Of a stretch of 64,000 nt of DNA, positions 25,275-31,599 are shown in pieces. Under the pieces are notes generated by a model that was not told where the DNA came from, did not search any database, and was given only the letters and a program-made list of their open reading frames with translations. This DNA is from Thermoguttaceae bacterium (GTDB lineage: Bacteria > Planctomycetota > Planctomycetia > Pirellulales > Thermoguttaceae), in the NCBI GenBank assembly GCA_017407125.1, contig JAFQXE010000002.1, positions 1-64,000 of the forward strand, read 5' to 3'. Position 1 is the first letter of the stretch. The number at the start of each line of letters is the position of its first letter. Both the position numbers and the translations under genes were made by a program.

Positions 25275-25717
25275 TTTGTCCTCCTTGCGGTTAGGAAGTC
25301 ATCGTCTTCGTCTACCCAAACGGCTTCTGGTTCTTCGGATTCCGCTTCTTCAGATTCAGCAAACTGACGTTTATCGTCTAGTAGCTCTCTCATTATTTTG
25401 TACCATCTATATCTCACATCCCCCTCTATTGCTTCCTCCAAACGGTCATCGTCAGAAAGTTTAAAAAGAGTAGGTGGATCGTCGGCATCGATACGCTCTA
25501 ATAACTTTTTTACGGCTCCGAAACCCGAGCGTTGTAATCGATCAATAATGATAGATTCTGCTATATATGGGGTGTAAAGACCTTCTAATATATCCCAGTA
25601 ATCAGAAGTTCTTTGATCATAATTACTAACAACAAAGTTTAGCTCATTATAAACGTATAGATTAGACCGGCTCCAATCTATCTTGTTCATATATTCAATA
25701 CATTGTTGACAGTTCAT
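25271..25717 (-). CDS. Tandem-array paralogue 7, 148 aa
   Basis: MNCQQCIEYMNKIDW start, LLERIDADDPPTLFKLSDDDRLEEA middle, AVWVDEDDDFLTARRTK end. The pair 6/7 shares long stretches of protein sequence. AAAGGAG ribosome site. Confidence 0.82.
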   Translation of the reverse strand: MNCQQCIEYMNKIDWSRSNLYVYNELNFVVSNYDQRTSDYWDILEGLYTPYIAESIIIDRLQRSGFGAVKKLLERIDADDPPTLFKLSDDDRLEEAIEGDVRYRWYKIMRELLDDKRQFAESEEAESEEPEAVWVDEDDDFLTARRTK

Positions 25718-26133
25718 TCTGTTCTCCTTTTAGTCAAGAAGTCATCGTCTTCTTCGACCCAGACTACATCGGAGTTATCTTCAGTAGTGGGTTCTTCTGG
25801 TTCAGGATTTATTCTCTCTATAGTGTCGATAATCCAGGCTCTAAGCTCATCTAATACACCGTAAGTAACGTTTTCCAGATTTCCGTCTGGATCAAGGCGG
25901 TATAGTCCCTTAAACTCGTCAACGCCTTTAACACAGTTGCATAGCTCTTCAAAATCAGTGCATGAGCTAGCATAGTCTAAGGCGCTGTCTTCTGACATAA
26001 AGTCATCAAACATGAATGCCAATTTTGGGTCATATTTCATTGTGATGTTGTACAGTTTTTCAAATGTATCCTGTACATAATAGTAGTAGCAGTTTACCTC
26101 TCTAAGCTGCAGTATACATTCACGTTTCGTCAT
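25714..26133 (-). CDS. Tandem-array paralogue 8, 139 aa
   Basis: MTKRECILQLREVNC start, FKGLYRLDPDGNLENVTYG middle (as in paralogue 1), VVWVEEDDDFLTKRRTE end. AAAGGAG ribosome site. Overlaps the upstream gene by 20 bp. Confidence 0.8.
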   Translation of the reverse strand: MTKRECILQLREVNCYYYYVQDTFEKLYNITMKYDPKLAFMFDDFMSEDSALDYASSCTDFEELCNCVKGVDEFKGLYRLDPDGNLENVTYGVLDELRAWIIDTIERINPEPEEPTTEDNSDVVWVEEDDDFLTKRRTE

Positions 26134-26518
26134 CGTTCATACTCCTTTTAATAATCTTGACAAACTTATCTCTGACCTCGAAAAGTTCGTCCATGCTGGT
26201 ATCTTCTAAATCTCTGTATTCGGTTAATTTATAAACGTCATCCCATAAGTGAGAACCGTCTAGGAATCGCCAGCAACCAATCAAATCTCTATCCTTCAAT
26301 TTATCCATAGCCATGGCTATTGCATCGGATTCAAAGATAAAGTTAGACAGTAGATTCAGCGGTCGCTTATCTCCGTAATCATGCTCATAATATGAGGCGA
26401 TAAAATTAAGCTCATTAAGAACCTCCCCCATCATCTCGTCGCGCATACTGTTGAGGTTTCCTAATTGCTTAATATATTCATGTTTAGTTTTTCGTTTTCT
26501 TTTAGGCGTTGTTGTCAT
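26120..26518 (-). CDS. Tandem-array paralogue 9 (tail lost), 132 aa
   Basis: After a basic N-terminal leader (TPKRKRKTKHEY) the protein follows the array pattern (YIKQLGNLNS; DVYKLTEYRDLEDTSMDEL) but ends MNDDET without the conserved tail. It overlaps both neighbours. Confidence 0.75.
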   Translation of the reverse strand: MTTTPKRKRKTKHEYIKQLGNLNSMRDEMMGEVLNELNFIASYYEHDYGDKRPLNLLSNFIFESDAIAMAMDKLKDRDLIGCWRFLDGSHLWDDVYKLTEYRDLEDTSMDELFEVRDKFVKIIKRSMNDDET

Positions 26519-26873
26519 CTTCGTCCTCCGTATCCGGTACTTTTTCTAATCTCTCGAATATCTCGTCGATAATATCCACAATATCGTCGGTGTTAATATT
26601 TCGTAAACACCAACCGTCCATGTAATACATACCGCTCATTTCCTCTATATCCCGCATTAAATACCAAATGGTTTCAAAGTCGTGGATGTTCTGTTCGACT
26701 AAAGAAGCGGCGTGATCCTCGTTTACATAGTTATCAAAAATATCTTCTAATAAATGGCAATTAGAGCGATCCATAAAATCCCATACCAACTTATAAAGTT
26801 TGGAATAATTTATCTCTGGATCATCTGCGGTATTTATTTCATTTAGCTTTCTAATTAGTTGTTGTTTGGTCAT
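26502..26873 (-). CDS. Tandem-array paralogue 10 (tail lost), 123 aa
   Basis: From the ATG at 26873, MTKQQLIRKLNEINTAD matches the array N-terminus, and MSGMYYMDGWCLRNINTDDI matches the central motif. It ends in an acidic EDEDDNNA. GGGAGGA supports this start rather than the longer frame reaching back into the upstream gene. Confidence 0.76.
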   Translation of the reverse strand: MTKQQLIRKLNEINTADDPEINYSKLYKLVWDFMDRSNCHLLEDIFDNYVNEDHAASLVEQNIHDFETIWYLMRDIEEMSGMYYMDGWCLRNINTDDIVDIIDEIFERLEKVPDTEDEDDNNA

Positions 26874-27792
26874 TGGATTCCTCCCTATTTTTAATATCAA
26901 GCCAAAGTTTCTCAATCTTTTGAGCGAGTGCATACATTCCTTTTTCGTTAGCTTCTTTAGCCGTAATCTTGATACCCTTAATAAATATTGGTTCAATTTC
27001 GTACTTTAGAGCTTTTGCATGTTCCTGAATTAAAGTATCGTAGTCTACAATCTGTGTGGCTGTAAGAACCTCGTATTTAGTCCAGGGATCCTGAGTTGGA
27101 TGGGTAATTAAATAAAATGGAAATTTCTTATGTTCTTTTAATGCCTTTTTAATAGCCATATTTTGATAATAAGCTTCAGGATATCGCTCAATATCTCGTT
27201 TACTATAGGTATCTTCCCATGCGGTTTTGTGAATATAAGTAACAACAGGCTGAGTTGTTATTTTATTGAGTAGGCTAGTTTTTTGATGTAGGTCTACATA
27301 ACCGCCTACATATTCACAATATTCATCCCCGTATCGATTTTTATAATAACAATAATAACCGGGTAGAACTCCTATCTTTTGTTTTAAATAGGCATCTACA
27401 GCATTCTGAAGTCTGTTTCGAATAAGACGCATATCGAGTTCTATCTGCCGATAGCATTTTACATTGTCTCTGATAACACTAATCACTGGAACAATATCTC
27501 GATTAAAGTCGAAGTACAAAACTTCGTCATCCTCTTCTTCATGATATTCGTATAGTCTGTAATACTCCCAGTATTCCCCGAATTCCTCGAAGTATTTAAT
27601 ATCCCTTGTAAATTCCTCCAGCTCTTCGGAATTAATCTCATACGATCTGGAGTAGGTGTGGTAATCAATGACGCGAGCAAAGGGTTGAAATATTCTGGTT
27701 AGGTCCTTAACGATCTGATACAGAATACCGTTTTCATTATCAAAGTCCAGAGCCTTGATAATATTGTGTTTTTGTGTGTCTGTTAGTTTCAT
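26851..27792 (-). CDS. Hypothetical protein, 313 aa, first gene of the early run
   Basis: Tyr/Asp/Glu-rich N-terminal half; the C-terminal half contains GYYCYYKNRYGDEYCEYVGGYVDLHQK and later a basic helix. No family recognised. GGAGAAA precedes the ATG. It is the promoter-proximal gene of the long minus-strand run, about 90 bp downstream of a well-formed promoter. Confidence 0.78.
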   Translation of the reverse strand: MKLTDTQKHNIIKALDFDNENGILYQIVKDLTRIFQPFARVIDYHTYSRSYEINSEELEEFTRDIKYFEEFGEYWEYYRLYEYHEEEDDEVLYFDFNRDIVPVISVIRDNVKCYRQIELDMRLIRNRLQNAVDAYLKQKIGVLPGYYCYYKNRYGDEYCEYVGGYVDLHQKTSLLNKITTQPVVTYIHKTAWEDTYSKRDIERYPEAYYQNMAIKKALKEHKKFPFYLITHPTQDPWTKYEVLTATQIVDYDTLIQEHAKALKYEIEPIFIKGIKITAKEANEKGMYALAQKIEKLWLDIKNREESNDQTTTN

Positions 27793-27879
27793 GTTGTTTC
27801 TCCTATGTAAAGTAATGAAAGCATTGTTGAAAGAATACGGAATATATGCCAGAAAACTACCCCAAAATTAAGCAGGGTT

Positions 27880-27907
27880 ATAATAGCAAAAAAGAAGCAA
27901 ATTCAAA
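27880..27907 (-). promoter_or_regulatory. Extended -10 promoter for the early minus-strand run
   Basis: On the minus strand: TTTGAA (27907-27902), 16-bp spacer, then TGC-TATTAT (27888-27880), an extended -10 element. A second, similar TAGCTATTACAAC lies just upstream (27912-27924). Fits recognition by host housekeeping RNA polymerase. Confidence 0.6.
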
Positions 27908-27923
27908 GAAAGTTGTAATAGCT

Positions 27924-28057
27924 AAAAAAAGCCGAGGAGCTTTTACACAGGGTAGCTTACTTTACAATTACAACATGACCGAGAGTTGTGTTGTAATGTA
28001 TTTCAGCTACTCATCGAAAGCTCCAACCTCCACGGAGGGTGGGTGGCTGGCTTTTTT
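27924..28057 (+). ncRNA. Candidate structured RNA / compound terminator
   Basis: Nested pairings: AAAAAAAGCC with GGCTTTTTT (outer), GGAGCTTT (27936-27943) with AAAGCTCC (28017-28024), GTAGCT (27952-27957) with AGCTAC (28005-28010), and ACAAC/TTACAA with GTTGT/TTGTAA (27962-27996). A side hairpin CCTC/GAGG lies at 28027-28038. Either strand would give a long multi-helix RNA ending in a T-run. It may be a small RNA on the plus strand (TATAAT lies upstream at 27879) or a large terminator for the minus-strand membrane gene. The plus frame through it shows no sign of coding. Confidence 0.5.
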
Positions 28058-28068
28058 ATTTGAGTGTA

Positions 28069-28356
28069 TTACCACTCAAATTCATCGTCTTCTTCTGCGT
28101 GTACAGGAGTCAACGACGATTTAATTTTGTTGATAGCGTCTGTCGGAGCGTCTTGCTGAGTGGAGGCGTGATGCTTTTTTGCCAAGAAGTTAATTGGGCG
28201 TTTAAATCCCTCTTCTTCAAGCTCTCCGTTCTGAGCCATCAGGAAGGTGATGTGAGCTCTCCACCCAAAGATTGTTCCCAGCACAAGCCCGGGGCAGAAC
28301 CACAGTGCTGTCATGATAAATTGTGGAAGATAATTTACAAGAGGATATTCGAACAT
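28069..28356 (-). CDS. Small membrane protein, 95 aa
   Basis: One or two hydrophobic segments near the N-terminus (FIMTALWFCPGLVLGTIFGW) followed by a charged cytoplasmic-type tail ending EEDDEFEW. AAAGGAG lies 8 nt before the ATG at 28356, deciding this start over one 33 bp upstream. A role at the host membrane is likely; nothing more specific is visible. Confidence 0.75.
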   Translation of the reverse strand: MFEYPLVNYLPQFIMTALWFCPGLVLGTIFGWRAHITFLMAQNGELEEEGFKRPINFLAKKHHASTQQDAPTDAINKIKSSLTPVHAEEDDEFEW

Positions 28357-28387
28357 TTCTGTTCTCCTTTCAATGCCTGAAAGAGAC

Positions 28388-28418
28388 ACTTTTAGCTTTA
28401 CAGGCTTAGGCTAAAAGT
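28388..28418. repeat. 9-bp inverted repeat in the leader of the membrane gene
   Basis: ACTTTTAGC and GCTAAAAGT are exact reverse complements around a 13-nt loop. It lies between the terminator at 28421-28448 and the ribosome site of the 95-aa gene; possibly a leader hairpin or operator. Confidence 0.45.
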
Positions 28419-28420
28419 TT

Positions 28421-28448
28421 AAAAAACTAGACCGAATACGTTTCGGTC
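28421..28448 (-). terminator. Terminator downstream of the 214-aa gene
   Basis: GACCGAA/TTCGGTC 7-bp stem with a 5-nt loop; on the minus strand followed by TAG and then six Ts. It lies about 125 bp past the 214-aa gene. Confidence 0.65.
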
Positions 28449-28532
28449 TTTGTATGAACATTTCTGCTCACTACTATATATGCCTAGAAACGGCTAAGAA
28501 TTAAGTGGATAGAATTGCCAACTAAAAGAAGG

Positions 28533-28554
28533 AATCCGTTTTTAAAAACGGATT
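28533..28554. repeat. Dispersed 22-bp perfect palindrome, copy 3
   Basis: Identical to copies at 169, 8425 and 44487. It lies 18 bp beyond the stop codon of the minus-strand 214-aa gene, in a noncoding gap of about 200 bp. Confidence 0.9.
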
Positions 28555-28572
28555 CTATGCCTGTAAACACTA

Positions 28573-29217
28573 TTATTTCTTAAATACGTCGTAGATGGAT
28601 TCGCTACCGTCGTTATTAACCGTACACGGCTGCTTTTCTAATAACTGCGTACCGATTGTATTAAATGGAGCGGTAGGCTGTTTAAGCCATTCTTCGTAGG
28701 TTTTACTAGGAATAGTAAACCATACCTCATTCATGATATGTTCACCAAGTACCTTTTCTACATTATTTTTGGTTGAAGCGAACAGCCAAATAAACTCACC
28801 AGACCCGTTAATAGGTTCACGTAATAAAACCGGTTTAGAAACGGTGTTAGTCTTTTCAGGAAGGTATGAGTGATAAAAATAATGCAAAGACCAATATGGG
28901 TCTTGAGATTTTGTAAGGTTAAAGCATCTAGGAGTGTTATCTCCTGCGTAAACCAGCATCGACAAGTCGCAGAAGTCGTGTTCAGCTAATACAGCTAACG
29001 AACGAGCTGTCATTGTCGTTAAACACTGTAGCTCGTGATTTCCACCGTAATTAAGCCGATTTAACACACTTACAAGATCAGCGGTAGTAACGTTAAAATC
29101 CTGCCCAACCGGGGTTCGTGGATTAATTGGGCAGTAATACATAAACTTTTCTGGGTCAAACTGATCCAGTGTTGCAACCCACATGTTGGGTTTATCAAAG
29201 TTATAAGCAATAATCAT
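28573..29217 (-). CDS. Hypothetical protein, 214 aa
   Basis: Mixed alpha/beta-looking protein with no recognised motif, cysteines scattered and no membrane segment. GGAGG lies just before the ATG. It follows the winged-helix-like gene by 40 bp and probably shares its transcript. Confidence 0.75.
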   Translation of the reverse strand: MIIAYNFDKPNMWVATLDQFDPEKFMYYCPINPRTPVGQDFNVTTADLVSVLNRLNYGGNHELQCLTTMTARSLAVLAEHDFCDLSMLVYAGDNTPRCFNLTKSQDPYWSLHYFYHSYLPEKTNTVSKPVLLREPINGSGEFIWLFASTKNNVEKVLGEHIMNEVWFTIPSKTYEEWLKQPTAPFNTIGTQLLEKQPCTVNNDGSESIYDVFKK

Positions 29218-29257
29218 TAAGCCTCCTATCCCGATTACAGAGATAAGAGGCGAATAG

Positions 29258-29527
29258 CTAACCTAATAGCCTCTGTAATCGAATCAGCTCCTGTTCGCCA
29301 GAAGCAGTTAAACTATACCGAACGGGGTCATATACTCCGGATAGGCCGTTTCTCTGGACAAAACCCATTCGTATAAACCGGTCAATATACGCTCGTAAGT
29401 TACCATCCGTAGTAACTACTGTATTTGACATTTCCTGAAGATTCTTAATATGAAGAAGCACTTTAAGGCGATCTTCATTATAGCAATCTGAACAAAAAGT
29501 GTCTTCATCGTACTTACGCAGTTCCAT
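29258..29527 (-). CDS. Winged-helix-like small regulator candidate, 89 aa
   Basis: After a short Cys pair (CSDC), the pattern LKVLLHIKNLQEM - TDGNLRAYIDRFIRMGFVQR - YSLTASGEQELIRL looks like a winged helix: helix, recognition-like helix, then a beta wing and final helix. Such small proteins often regulate transcription. AGGAGG precedes the ATG. The assignment is by pattern only. Confidence 0.62.
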   Translation of the reverse strand: MELRKYDEDTFCSDCYNEDRLKVLLHIKNLQEMSNTVVTTDGNLRAYIDRFIRMGFVQRNGLSGVYDPVRYSLTASGEQELIRLQRLLG

Positions 29528-29796
29528 TAATATATCCTCCTATATTGTAAAATCCAATACTCTAATTAATGCGCAACGAAAATTTTTATTCAAGGAGGGG
29601 AACTTAATATTATCAGCTAATTCTGGCATATATTCTATGTTAATCTATTATTCATTTACAAGGTTTTCCTGTTCTACCGTAGCGCTATAGTTATAGCGTG
29701 ATTTATATTACGTAGAATAGCTAAACTGAGTAAATATTGTTTAACCAAGAAAGGAGAAAAATTATGTAGATCGCACAGATTTAAATTCTCAAATAT

Positions 29797-29816
29797 GCTA
29801 TAATAGGCATAGGAGG
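29797..29816 (+). promoter_or_regulatory. Extended -10 promoter and ribosome site for the 290-aa gene
   Basis: TGC-TATAAT (29796-29804) is a perfect extended -10 element; no good -35 is visible, as expected for that class. AGGAGG follows at 29811-29816, only 7 bp after the -10 box, so the leader is short. Confidence 0.7.
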
Positions 29817-29825
29817 ATTTAAGAA

Positions 29826-30698
29826 ATGACAAAACTAGGTGAGGTGTCTTTTGAACCGTTGAAGTCTTCATCCCAATATACCGCATACAATTTACCGGAT
29901 GGGTCTGACCTGTTTACTATTGAAGCTATCAGAAAAGCATTTAATATTAGCATAGGGGATCGAATCCATACAATGTGTGAAGGACTGGATCCTGAAGAGG
30001 TACAGCGGGCTTTTTTATTAACTGGGGCTTACGGGACTTTTCCGCCGATTACTGTTCCTAAAGTGGATACAGTAACTTGGCTTATTAAAGAGTGCGACTC
30101 TTTCAAGGAAAAAACAGATATTGCTACTGTTCGGGATTTCGTTTGCGAATCTATTCCTGACGTTAGCCCAGGAGAAGCTACAGATCATGAGTCGATGTAT
30201 CGGGTCGTAAATTTCTTAACGTGTATTCGCCACGAAGTTATGGGCGCTTATCTTAATAAACGCCAAGTGCCGTGGAATCCATTAGTTTCTTTTACATCCC
30301 CGTTCTATTACCGAAAAGGATATATGAGAAACTGGGTTATGGATAATAACATTTTGCGTGCGGAAATTTTAGAGTTTATTTTTGAGGTGTATCATTTTCT
30401 CGTGGCAGCAGGTGTAATTAGAAAGCATTATATGCGATTTTATTTACGTGATCTGACACAGGAAGATGTTGATCGATTAAAGCTGTTCGATTATATTAAA
30501 GACGAACGAGTTATGCAGACTATATGCTCGGCGGTGTCTAAAATGCGTGACAGCTTGACTCTCTTTGACCGGATGCTTAGACGATTACCCGAGGAGCCTA
30601 ATACAGAAAAGGTCATGGAAGACAATCTCCTTGAGTCTTTACAAGGAATGTTTAAGAAGTTAAAGTGCATGGAGCAATATTGCGCCAGCGTTGTTTAA
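29826..30698 (+). CDS. Hypothetical early protein, 290 aa
   Basis: Soluble, helical-looking, no recognised motif; the C-terminal part has a long amphipathic stretch (LTLFDRMLRRLPEEPNTEKVMEDN). It is an isolated plus-strand unit with a consensus promoter, a strong ribosome site and a strong terminator, so it is probably highly expressed by host polymerase at once after infection. A host-takeover role is a reasonable guess from position alone. Confidence 0.8.
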   Translation: MTKLGEVSFEPLKSSSQYTAYNLPDGSDLFTIEAIRKAFNISIGDRIHTMCEGLDPEEVQRAFLLTGAYGTFPPITVPKVDTVTWLIKECDSFKEKTDIATVRDFVCESIPDVSPGEATDHESMYRVVNFLTCIRHEVMGAYLNKRQVPWNPLVSFTSPFYYRKGYMRNWVMDNNILRAEILEFIFEVYHFLVAAGVIRKHYMRFYLRDLTQEDVDRLKLFDYIKDERVMQTICSAVSKMRDSLTLFDRMLRRLPEEPNTEKVMEDNLLESLQGMFKKLKCMEQYCASVV

Positions 30699-30703
30699 CA
30701 AGA

Positions 30704-30736
30704 AGACGGTATCTCTGAATACCGTCTTTTTTTTTT
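30704..30736 (+). terminator. Strong terminator after the 290-aa gene
   Basis: Perfect 9-bp stem (AGACGGTAT/ATACCGTCT), 6-nt loop, then ten Ts. The bases after the T-run (AGCTATTGTAACC) recur after the terminators at 27924 and 63518 on the minus strand. Confidence 0.95.
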
Positions 30737-30990
30737 AGCTATTGTAACCTATCGTAGTATGGAAGCTAACTATTTCGCCTATTTAACGTATGTTTCTATA
30801 ATGTTTTAAAGTTCTGGAAAAATTTTTAAAAATAATCTGAAATTTTCGCTTGTCCCCCCTTCCCTTAATCGAAATAACCCCTAGAATGATAAGTATCAAT
30901 GTTCGATAATGGGAATTGTTTCCTTTGAATGACGATCTGAGTTTATTGTCGGTCGAACGTTAAAACCTTGTATCCGAAAGGAGTGTAATT
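30737..30990 (+). promoter_or_regulatory. Noncoding leader region before the 166-aa gene
   Basis: About 250 bp without a convincing gene. It holds a TATAAT at 30797-30802 with only a weak -35 (TTCGCC, 17 bp upstream), a C-run/AT-rich stretch near 30850, and AAAGGAG near 30978. Likely promoter and leader; no clear riboswitch seen. Confidence 0.4.
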
Positions 30991-30991
30991 T

Positions 30992-31492
30992 ATGTGGCGG
31001 TTAAACCGCGTTGCCAGATGCTGGCAAACCGTCTGTTACAAAAGCAGACTCGTAATTGAATTGGACGAAACCGATTTGAAATCGGCGTCCCAGAAGGCAG
31101 AAGATTTTTTGGAGTTGAGTTTATCGGAGGATGTGACAAGTTTCAGAGAAAGGGACCGAATTAAAGTGAGATGGTTAAACTTTAGAAAGGAAACAGAAAA
31201 AACAGTTTGGATGGATGAAGATGGTGCGAAGGTTAAATTTAGTGAAAGAGCGAGCTATAGCGAAAAGGAGGTAATTTCGATGAAGGAAGACAGTAGAACG
31301 GTTAAAAGAGAAGATGCGATAAAAATGGCTAAAAGTGAGGTTTTAGACCTACTGGGAACAGTAGGTCTTCTTTATTTTATAGTAATCGTACTGGGGATTA
31401 TCGAATTCATTCCGCGCCCAGAAATGACCTGGGTATTTGCCCCAATCTTTTGGATGCGGGAACAGTCGGAGCCAAAAGGTCAAACGGACTGA
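30992..31492 (+). CDS. Early protein with internal second start and C-terminal membrane segment, 166 aa
   Basis: A basic N-terminal region with Cys, a charged middle, then a hydrophobic segment (LLGTVGLLYFIVIVLGIIEFI) near residues 119-139 and a short tail. AAAGGAG precedes the first start. A second in-frame ATG at 31280 has its own strong AAAGGAGG, which would give a 70-aa single-pass membrane protein. Two products from one gene are likely. Function unknown; the domain layout would suit an inner-membrane effector. Confidence 0.75.
   Translation: MWRLNRVARCWQTVCYKSRLVIELDETDLKSASQKAEDFLELSLSEDVTSFRERDRIKVRWLNFRKETEKTVWMDEDGAKVKFSERASYSEKEVISMKEDSRTVKREDAIKMAKSEVLDLLGTVGLLYFIVIVLGIIEFIPRPEMTWVFAPIFWMREQSEPKGQTD
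31280..31492 (+). CDS. Internal-start product, 70-aa single-pass membrane protein
   Basis: The in-frame ATG at 31280 follows AAAGGAGGTAATTTCG, a better ribosome site than that of the full-length frame. The product keeps only the charged linker and the transmembrane segment. Reported separately because the signal is strong; expression is inferred. Confidence 0.5.
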   Translation: MKEDSRTVKREDAIKMAKSEVLDLLGTVGLLYFIVIVLGIIEFIPRPEMTWVFAPIFWMREQSEPKGQTD

Positions 31493-31542
31493 CGCTACGG
31501 CGATTACGTAATTTATCGTATTTATACCTTTAAGTAAAAACG

Positions 31543-31577
31543 ACTCCCCGGCAAATTGCTGGGGAGTTTTTATTTTT
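31543..31577 (+). terminator. Terminator after the 166-aa gene
   Basis: ACTCCCC pairs with GGGGAGT, extended by an inner GGCAA/TTGCT near-match, followed by TTTTTATTTTT. It separates the early plus-strand genes from the convergent minus-strand virion genes. Confidence 0.92.
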
Positions 31578-31599
31578 CCATTGGCGATAACTACTGGGA

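Larger units (their letters stand above)
23102..25767 (-). repeat. Seven dispersed copies of a roughly 33-bp 3'-end repeat
   Basis: Copies start near 23102, 23529, 23942, 24397, 24846, 25292 and 25735. Each encodes the W-[VI]-[ED]-E-D-D-D-F-L-T tail of one gene. Copies at 23942 and 24397 are identical over 33 bp, while the gene bodies between them have diverged, so the tails are conserved by selection or gene conversion. Confidence 0.88.

Noticed and set aside
23102..25767. Seven evenly spaced 33-bp repeats as a CRISPR-like array
   Set aside because: Spacing is 410-460 bp, each copy lies inside a gene and codes for the same protein tail, so they are paralogue ends.
22724..26133. The DDDF tail as a true SSB-type tip
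   Set aside because: SSB tips end at the final Phe; here two or more residues, often basic, follow. Kept only as a loose comparison.
27846..28124. Plus-strand open frame of 92 codons near 28 kb
   Set aside because: It runs through the multi-helix RNA structure, has no ribosome site and has an unlikely composition; the RNA structure explains the sequence better.
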